This document shows, in pieces, positions 56,861 through 64,000 of a stretch of 64,000 bases of DNA. This DNA is from Atherinomorus stipes (lineage: Eukaryota; Chordata; Actinopteri; Atheriniformes; Atherinidae), in the NCBI GenBank assembly GCA_023101725.1, contig JALJCO010009116.1:434001-498000 (forward strand), in the 5' to 3' direction. Positions within the stretch are counted from its first letter, which is position 1, and the number at the start of each line of letters is the position of its first letter. The notes beneath the pieces were generated by a model. The model saw only the letters and a list, made by a program, of their open reading frames with translations. It was not told where the DNA came from and did no database searches. The position numbers and the translations under genes were made by a program.

Positions 56861-57330
56861 TTAATGGTATGAAATAGAGTACCCCACATACATGTACTCT
56901 ACAAAAATAAAATATATTTCACCATATATTACTTGAAATATATTGTAATATATTATTTTCCCAATACATTTCCAATAGATTATATGTTAAATACATGGAA
57001 TTATATAATGACGACACATGTATTATGCAATATATTATCTATTCATGTAATTTATTGCAATATATTTCAAAACATACAAATGATTGCCGCTTTCCATAGA
57101 TTTGAATATATTAAACATAAATATAATATATGTGTTTATTTATCCAAAAATATATTTAACTTTATATTTATCAATATCCACCATCATGTATTGCAATTTA
57201 TAATGGGAAATGTATTGGTAATATATGTTAAGATATGGTGTCGCATGTGTGGAAAACTATATGGAAACATATAAATGAAATATATGTATAAATACATGAG
57301 CAAAATATGGTAGAATATATTTAAAAAATG
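56861..57330. repeat. AT-rich tract of 'aatatattg' units
   Basis: Many imperfect 'aatatatt' and 'tacatgga' units give a self-complementary AT-rich block. The 113-codon frame (56933-57274) across it is low-complexity. Confidence 0.65.
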
Positions 57331-57339
57331 GATGTCTTA

Positions 57340-57985
57340 TGATTTTTTGGGTTTACCGATATTATCGGGTGATATAGGCATTAAAATGTGATGTCGGAAA
57401 ATATAGGTATTGGTTTTTTGGACCAATATTTTTAAGAACAAAATCTTGTGAGATTTCGTTTGGAAATCTTCATGGGATTTCACAATGGAACAAAATCTTG
57501 CAAGATCTTGTTCCATTAGCATTGGTCCAGCATGTATAAAAGTCCCTGTTATCCTGCAGAACTTCATATCCCAGCATTCCTTTTACCATCATGTGACTAC
57601 GGAGCAGCTGCTGCTGCTGCAGACTGACTTGCTTTGAAGCTGCTGATAGTATGTCTGGTTTTAAGTTGTTGGTTAATTTACCAAGATGTCAGAAACATTA
57701 GAATTGCCACATGTTGGCTAATACCTGCTAGCATCTGATATCTGGCAGCCAGATGTCCAAAATGAACTCCTCTGGCTGAGTTAAGGATATTTTGGGATCT
57801 TTGCTCTCAGAGCAGAATATATTTGTATTTCTCAAAATATGAGATACAACCTCACAGTTCTCTGCATATATCGGTATCGGTTGATGTCTGATATCGTATT
57901 TTAAGAGTTGGACAATATCAGATATCAGATATTGGTAAAAAAAAAAAAAAAAAAAAAAAAAAAGCCAATATTGAAAATCCCTAAT
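57340..57985. mobile_element. Element with 'tatcgg' subterminal repeats
   Basis: The left 'ttaccgatattatcgggtg' and right 'tatatcggtatcggttgatg' plus 'caatatcagatatcagatat' resemble the fish hAT-type MITE class. A poly-A run at 57937-57963 lies near the right end. The boundaries are approximate. Confidence 0.5.
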
Positions 57986-58184
57986 TTTAAATGTATGTAA
58001 TATTATATGAAAATATATGGGAATATATGTACATTTATCTGTTCAAGATATGGTAGAATACATTTTTAATATATGTAAAATAATATGGAAATGTGTGATA
58101 TATTCATATGAGCAAACCTTTATCAGATTATTAACACAGTGTAATGGGTACCTATCAAAAGCTTATCAGCTCCACAATCTAACA

Positions 58185-58290
58185 CCAAATTGGATCCTTT
58201 TCTTCCAGAACTGCTTTCATTTTTGGTGCGATATACAACAAGTTGTTGGAAACATTTCCCAGAGATTTTGCTTCATATTGACATTAACTG
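58185..58290 (-). mobile_element. Small Tc1 fragment
   Basis: 'ttccagaactgctttcat', 'tgcgatatacaacaag' and 'ttggaaacatttcccagaga' match the C-terminal coding part of the same Tc1 family as 22478-22636. Confidence 0.7.
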
Positions 58291-58544
58291 TTGCATCAGA
58301 TTATTTTAAAAAAGTTTTCATTCACAATAGTGGAGAGGCAGAACATAAAGATGGCAATAAAGCAGTATTTGGCATCTCCATCATCTTTTCATTCCTTTGA
58401 TATCCTTCACTTATTTTCTCTCTTCTTTTGTCTCCTTTCTTTTCCTCCTCTCATCTTTCAACACTAATGGCAGTGAAGCGATATCTACATGACACAGAAA
58501 ATAATGCCTGATTATTTTGTGACTACTGGAGGAGAAAATGCGAG

Positions 58545-58985
58545 GAGCTGCGGGATGGATGCAGAGAAAGAAAGAGAGTGTGAAAAGATTGCATAAAAAG
58601 AGAGGGAGGAAGCAAAATCCAATCAGCTCTTGTGGTTCTGTTGACGTGTGGAAAGAAAGAATAGATGGAGGGAAAAATACAATGAATAGGACAGATTAAA
58701 GATGAGGGTAAGCTGGGGGTAGGCCATGTCGCTCGGACCTCTGAGATGGATGGAGAGAAGAAATTAAAGTGGTAACAAATAGATAAAGAAATACTATGAA
58801 GAGAGAAGGAGAAGAGATAAAACTCAATCAGCCTGGATGGTTTGTAGACGGCCGTGGAGGAAAGATGGCAAAGATATGGATGGATGGAGGGAGAGAGAGA
58901 GGAAGAGAAGAAAGAGGGTAAGAGATGGGAGGGTCAAGCGAAGGGCAGAAGAAGTGAGGGAGAGAGGGGAGGAAGTGTGTCAGCC
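58545..58985. repeat. Purine-rich (GA) low-complexity tract
   Basis: Long runs of 'gagagaga', 'ggaggga' and 'gaaagaaag' lie on the + strand. It could form triplex DNA. No gene is seen. Confidence 0.65.
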
Positions 58986-59029
58986 ATGACAGATTTGTAT
59001 TCCACGGTGAGCGTCTGACCTTAGCAAAC

Positions 59030-59362
59030 CCATCACACACACACACACACACACACCTACAAACACACACTCTTTATCTCTCACACACAGAAATGCTTTT
59101 ACTCTGTTACCTCTGCTCTGTCTCTCCTCTCCACACACACACACACACACACACACACAAATCAACACTCCTTACTCTACAACTGACTGGAGTGGGCATG
59201 TAGGAGGGGGATGTCTGTTGCCATGGCGATGGTAGCCTTCTCTCCTCGACTATCCTCTATCATGTGAGGACCAAACGTGTGTGTGTGTGTGTGTGTTTGT
59301 GTCGGACAGGTGGAGATACATATTAAGAGTGAGCCTAAGAGCAAACGACATAATCCAGATGT
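59030..59362. repeat. Cluster of (CA)n and (TG)n microsatellites
   Basis: CA tracts lie at 59033-59056 and 59133-59160; TG tracts at 59276-59302 and 59359-59375. The opposite orientations make it inverted. Cysteine/valine and threonine/histidine frames here are artefacts. Confidence 0.95.
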
Positions 59363-59389
59363 GTGTGTGTGTGTTCCTGTATATGCTAC

Positions 59390-59640
59390 ATTGTGAGGGC
59401 CGATATGCGTATTTGACCAACAAAGTGAGGTGACTTTTGAAAAGTGAGGACATTTTGGCCGGTCCTCACTGAGAAAGACCACTTTATGAGGGTCAGGATT
59501 TGGTTTTAGAGTTTAGGTTAGTATTAGGTTTTGGTTAGGGTTAGGACAAGGGTTAGGTTTAGGCAATCAGCTGTGATGATTAGTTTTAGGGGCTAACGAA
59601 TGCATTATGTCAATGAATGTCCTCACTAACATAGAAGTGC
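59390..59640. repeat. Dispersed fish repeat with telomere-like TTAGGG motifs
   Basis: 'gtcctcactgagaaagacc', 'ggttagggttaggacaagg' and 'tgtcctcactaacatagaag' belong to a repeat often found between TG microsatellites in fish. The TTAGGG units are few and imperfect. Confidence 0.55.
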
Positions 59641-59758
59641 AAGGATGTGTGTGTGTGTTCAGGTGTGTGTTCTTCGCATCACAGGTTGACATTTATCCCA
59701 GGAAGGAAAAAAAAAAAACCATCACAAATATCACTGTATATCTGTCATATTTTGCACA

Positions 59759-60653
59759 TACACTGCCCCCCCCCCCCCCAAAAGTTGCCACCTGGATTTA
59801 ACTAAGCAAATACGTACGAGGCTCCTATTGGTTAATTACTGCATGGGGGATTATCTTTCAGCTGACAACAAGTTATTTAACCCCCTGGTGCAATGAGTTG
59901 CTTCTCATTTCCTAAAAAACCATGCGGAAAGACACATCCGTGGTCTTGGAAAAGATGTTCGTCTGTCTGAGAAGGGTCAGATCATTGGCAGCATCGACAG
60001 AGAAAACATCGAAGGAGATGCAGAAACTACTAAACATGGGATCAGAACTGTCCAACGCATTATTAAAAACTGGATGGATTGTGGGGACCCATCATCTTCC
60101 AGGAAGAAATGTGGCCAGAAAAAAATCCTGAATGATCGTGATCAGTTTGGTGATATCAAATCAAAGAAAGACAACAGTAGAACTCAGGGATATGTTTAAT
60201 AGTAAAAAGTAAGAGCATTTCCACATGCACAATGCAAAGGGAACCCAAGGGATTGGGATTGAACAGCTGTGTAGCCGTAAGAAAACCACTAATCAGTAAG
60301 GCTAGCTGGAAAAAAGGCTTCAATTTGCTAGAGAGCATAAAGATTGGACTCTGGAGCTATGGAAGGTCATGTGGTCTGATGAGTCCAGATTTACTCTGTT
60401 CCAGAATGATGGGCGCATCAAGGCAAGAGGAGATGCAGATGAAGTGATGCAGCTGTGGTCAGACTCTACCATCATCAATGCAAGATCTTGATAAAAATGA
60501 ATGCAACACTGGATGGAAATAAATGTTGAAATTGCAGAAGCTTATGGAAACAATGCCACAGCGAATGCTGCTGTAATGAAAGCCAAAGGGACCAAACATT
60601 AGAGTGTATGATCTTTTTTTTGGTGGCAAATTTTTTTTAGGCCAGGCAGTGTA
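59759..60653 (+). mobile_element. Internally deleted Tc1-like transposon
   Basis: The ends tacactgcccccc and aggccaggcagtgta, with 'aaagttgccacct' paired to 'ggtggcaaattt', form terminal inverted repeats with TA at each edge. The left end contains an expanded C run. The body encodes a decayed transposase with about 500 bp missing near 60470-60490. It is of a different Tc1 family from the 22-kb copies. Confidence 0.85.
59914..60600 (+). pseudogene. Tc1 transposase, frameshifted and internally deleted
   Basis: Conceptual reading recovers HIRGLGKDVRLSEKGQIIG, GIRTVQRIIKNWMDCGDPSS and CGQKKILNDRD (DNA-binding half). Next come RREPKGLGLNSCVAVRKPLI and WSDESRFTLFQNDGRI with the first catalytic aspartate in the WSDES block. 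Sequence then jumps to the extreme C-terminal ETMPQRMLL-like and KAKGTKH-like part. The second aspartate and third acidic residue lie in the deleted stretch, so the protein is dead. Confidence 0.85.
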
Positions 60654-60789
60654 TTTGTGAAGAGGAAAGAGGTGAAAAAATAAGAGTGAATTGGACCGTG
60701 GAGACCGGCCAGTTCAATAAGTTGAATCCAGCATGTCTTTCTTTTTCTATGAGAAGTTCGTCTTGATGCCATCTTACACACCTGTAAAC

Positions 60790-61093
60790 CAGGGCTCCAG
60801 ACTGATACCTAATAGGGCGCATATGCGACTTAATTTCTTTAAAGTGCGAGTCAGCAGTAAAAAGTTATACAAATAAGGCAAAGAAATTGCAGATTAAAAT
60901 ATTTCTTCAAATATCAAGTGTAGACCATTGTTATTTTTTACATCAGGTAAAACTATGGTACGTAAATTAACACAACTATCATTATGATGAAGTCATGTAT
61001 TAATACCATGTTATACAAAGAAAAGGTGGCGCTACCAACTGAAAAGGTGGGTAGCACCGGTGCTACATGTGAAAAAGTTTGTCTGGAGCCCTG
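60790..61093. mobile_element. 304-bp hAT MITE with perfect 8-bp target duplication
   Basis: The ends are cagggctccagactg and gtctggagccctg. The flanking 8-mers ctgtaaac at 60782-60789 and 61094-61101 are identical. It has no coding capacity. The termini resemble those of hAT elements; the family is inferred. Confidence 0.93.
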
Positions 61094-61106
61094 CTGTAAA
61101 CACATC

Positions 61107-61535
61107 TTAAAGACCCACAATGCAACTAGCAGCAGTTTTCTCAGTGACGCGCCCCCTATCGGTGGCTAAACTAGCATCCATCTTTATTGTCCCTGTACTG
61201 TAACATCACTCCAGTCAGTAAAAGACACAGTCTTATCTTGACGCTTGTTCTGTCCCTTCCTCTCTTCCTCCAGTAATGTTTCCTTGCGTTTCTTTGCTGA
61301 ATCCTCCATGGTGCACGTTCAAAACACCCGTTGTATTCATATCTGTTTGTTAGTACGTGACATGGTGCGCAACCAATAGTCAGCTTCCACATCCCGGATA
61401 CAAAAGTTACATAGTGCAGTTTCTGAGCCACGGTACGCCCCTGGCAGTGACTGCTCGAAAATGTGCATAATGAATGTTAAAACAAGTCAAAAACACTGAT
61501 TTTTAAGGTCTTAAAGTTACGTTATGGGTCTTTAA
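61107..61535. mobile_element. TTAAAGACCCA-family MITE, copy 3
   Basis: The cleanest copy: 'ttaaagacccacaatgcaac' at the left and 'gttacgttatgggtctttaa' at the right, both including TTAA. The body matches copies 1 and 2. It begins 13 bp after the neighbouring hAT MITE. Confidence 0.9.
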
Positions 61536-62038
61536 TGGAAGTGCGTTACATAACAGGTATTAATCAATTATAGAGGTTGCTATGCAACAAAGCAGGAAAA
61601 ACACCAGGAAGGGTGAATGATCCTGCAAGACACAAATTTCCTTCTTTTTCTCTCTGTCTCCTTCATGTTGCACATTGCTGATACTCTTGTCATCCACCTC
61701 TTCCTGGTCACCTTCCTCCCTTGCTTCTCTTCACCTCTTGCTCCTCATCGTCCATCTCTCCTCTTCGTCCTCTCCTGTGGCTTCTCTTCCTTTTCTCACT
61801 GACAGGAGGGCACAATTCTGACTAAATAAGAGAAACCTCCCACATAACAAAACAAAAGAAGGTGTGGCAACAAGCTGTCTGCCGAGTGTCATTTCAATCC
61901 ACAGCAAGCAGCGACCTGGTGACGCCTGGAAAGGGATCAAAGCACTGGGGACGATGGATTTAATGGAATTCAGCCCAGTAACACCAGGCTGACATGAAGA
62001 AAGGGAAAGCCACAGACAGGAAAGCATAGAACATATAC
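61536..62038. other. Non-coding stretch, pyrimidine-rich at 61630-61800
   Basis: A CT-rich run is seen. Nothing else is recognised. Confidence 0.45.
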
Positions 62039-62057
62039 TGTGTGTGTGTGTGTGTAC

Positions 62058-62089
<32 letters not shown>

Positions 62090-62125
62090 GTGTATATGTA
62101 TATATGTATATATGTATATATGTAT
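62039..62125. repeat. (TG)n(TA)n microsatellite
   Basis: A TG run followed by TA and 'tatatg' units. Confidence 0.95.
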
Positions 62126-62128
62126 AAA

Positions 62129-62410
62129 TTCACGGTTCAGTTCAATACTTCAGTGTCACGGTTAGATATTTTTTTGATACAAAAAAAAGCCTTTTAAATG
62201 TGCCAATGTGCTTTTGTTCACAACAGCTTACCATCAGGTTAAAACCACCGGATCCACTGAGTTTTCAACACAGAGTTCATCGGCAGAACACAAGTTGATC
62301 AAATATATTGAAAATTCTGTATTATTCAATATTTGATACATGGTGTCCATGGATTGAAACACATCCGAACGGTTCACTTTAATATGAAAGTATTGTTGCA
62401 CCCCTAATAT
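62129..62410. mobile_element. Partial hAT-like MITE
   Basis: 'cacggttcagttcaatactt' near the left and 'gtattgttgcacccctaat' at the right resemble the ends of a fish hAT element. The left terminus is missing, replaced by the microsatellite. Confidence 0.5.
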
Positions 62411-62427
62411 GTATGTATCTATATATA

Positions 62428-63999
62428 TTAACTTTTCACTCTTTGTTTCATTGCAGCCATTTGCCAAAATCAAAAAAGTTGATTTTATTTCTCATTATTG
62501 TACACTCAGCACCCCATCTTGACAGAAAAAAGCTGAAATGAAAGAAAGAAAGAAAAACTGATATATTACATGGTCATAAATATTTAGATCCTTTCCTCAG
62601 TGCTGAGTAGAAGCACCCTGTTAGCCAGTACAGCCATGAGTCTTCTTGGGAATGACACAGCTGGATTTGGGATCTTCTGAGTTCTTCCTTGCAGATCCTC
62701 TCCAGTTCTGTCAGGTTGGATGGTGAACGGTGGTGTTCAGCCATTTTCAGGTCTCTCCAGAGATGCTCAGTTGGGTTTAAGTCAGGGTTCTGGCTGGGCC
62801 AGTCAAGAATGGTCAGAATTGTTCTGAAGCCGCTCCTTTGTTATTTCAGCTGTGTGCTGAGGGTCATTGTTTTACTGGAAGGTGAACCTTCAGCCCAGTC
62901 TGAGGTCCTGAACTCTGGAAGAGCTTTTCTTCCAGGATCTCTGTACTTGGCCGCATTCATCTTTCCTTCAACTGCAACCAGTCGTTCTGTCCCTGCAGCT
63001 GAAAAACTCCCCCATAGCATGATGCTGTCACCACCATGTTTCACTGTTGGGATGGTATTGGGCAGGTGATGAGCAGTACCTGGTTTTCTCCCACACATAT
63101 TGTTTAGAATTAACGCCAAAAAGTTCAATCTTGGTCTCATCAGACCAGAATCTTATTTCTCACAGTCTGGGAGTCCTTCATGTGTTTTTTTTTTTTTTTT
63201 TTTTGGCAAACTCTATGCGGGCTTTCATATGTCTGCACTGAGGAGAGGCTTCCATCGGGCCACTCTGCCATAAAGCCCCGACTGGTGGAGGCTGCAGTGA
63301 TATTTGACTTTGTGGAACTTTCTCCATCTCCCTACTGCATCTCTGGAGCTCAGCTACAGTGATCTTTGGCTTCTTCTTTCCTCTCTCACCAAGGCTCTTC
63401 TCCAACGATTGCTCAGTTTGGCTGGACGGCCGGGTCTAGGAAGAGTTCTGGTCGTCCCAAACTTCTTCCATTTAAGGACTATGGAGGCCACCGTGCTCTT
63501 AGGAACCTTTAATGCTGCAGAAATTCTTTAGTAACCTTGTCCAGATCTGTGTCTCGCCACAATTCTGTCTCTGAGCTCCTTGGACAGTTCCTTCCACCTC
63601 ATGATTCTCATTTGCTCTGACATGCACTGTGAGCTGGAAGGTCTTATATAGACAGGTGTGTGCATTTCCAAATCAAGTCCAATCAGTTTATTTAAACACA
63701 GCTGGACTTCAATGAAGGAGTAGAACCATCTCAAGGAGGATCAGAAGAAATGGACAGCATATGAGTTAAATATGAGAGTGTCAGTGCAAAGAGTGAATAC
63801 TTAGAAGCATGTGATATTTCAGTTTTTCATTTTTAATATATTTGCAAAAATTTCTGCATTTTTTTTCCCTGTCAAGATGGAGTGCTGAGTGTGCAATAAT
63901 GAGAAATAAAATTGACTTTTTTTCATTTTAGCACATGGCTGCAATGAAACAAAGAGTCAAAAGTTTAAAGGGATCTGAATACTTTCCTTACCCACTGTA
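62428..63999 (-). mobile_element. Tc1-like transposon, right end at the window edge
   Basis: Long terminal inverted repeats of about 130 bp pair 62428-62535 with about 63840-63975 ('ctttgtttcattgcagcca', 'ttttatttctcattattg', 'cactcagcac'). The right outer end 'tttccttacccactgta' is intact at 63999. The left outer 30 bp is missing and replaced by an AT microsatellite. The transposase between is on the minus strand and decayed. A T run (63184-63204) interrupts it. Confidence 0.9.
62590..63611 (-). pseudogene. Tc1 transposase, frameshifted
   Basis: Starting at 63611 (minus strand) the reading is MRWKELSKELRDRIVARHRS, GQGY, then a frameshift. Next are KKPKITVAELQRCS, HMKARIEFAKK, CGRKPGTAHHLPNTIPTVKH and GGDSIMLWGSFSAAGTERLV (catalytic core), and further frames with PTEHLWRDLK-like and NLTELERICKEE-like C-terminal blocks. 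The family is usually about 340 codons. Multiple frame breaks show that it is inactive. It differs from the Tc1 copies at 22 and 59 kb. Confidence 0.88.
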
Positions 64000-64000
64000 T

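Noticed and set aside
58828..59482. Frames rich in VCVCV or THTHT
   Set aside because: They are translations of CA/TG tracts.
40060..64000. Next dcc exons (linker and fibronectin type III)
   Set aside because: I looked for the conserved S-A-P-R-D start of the first fibronectin domain and found none in any frame.

Overview
The window looks like non-coding DNA from a ray-finned (teleost, probably percomorph) fish. The evidence is the mix of fish-type transposons (Tc1 copies, many hAT miniature elements, L2-like LINE remnants, a tRNA-derived SINE), the abundant CA/TG microsatellites, and one recognisable vertebrate gene with GT-AG introns. No bacterial gene organisation is present, and almost every long open frame is chance, repeat-derived or a transposon relic.

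The only host gene I can support is a DCC-family netrin receptor on the + strand. Two exons (32851-33005 and 39939-40059) together encode one I-set immunoglobulin domain matching the fourth Ig domain of DCC. They are split by a 6.9 kb intron. No other exon was seen, so the upstream intron is at least 32.8 kb and the downstream one at least 23.9 kb, if the gene continues on both sides.

Region by region: 1-10 kb has a 45-bp minisatellite seeded from a Tc1 element, a fold-back TTAA element, a 43-bp minisatellite holding a MITE, and a nested element at 7.9-9.1 kb. 10-16 kb has a 57-bp minisatellite, a hAT transposase tail, a P2X7-like open frame between inverted repeats, and an L2 LINE split by a SINE. 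17-25 kb is a stack of nested transposons. 26-32 kb holds two LINE remnants, one split by a hAT element. 33-40 kb is the dcc intron, filled by a 5.4 kb palindrome with a 36-bp minisatellite in each arm. 41-47 kb has a 33-bp G-rich minisatellite and a three-level nested element. 48-64 kb holds microsatellites, hAT MITEs with perfect 8-bp target duplications, a 1.15 kb inverted repeat, and two degenerate Tc1 copies, the last ending at the window edge.

The most notable structures are the giant intronic palindrome, the P2X7-domain cassette, the minisatellites that grew inside transposons, and the repeated use of TTAAAG termini by several otherwise different element families.
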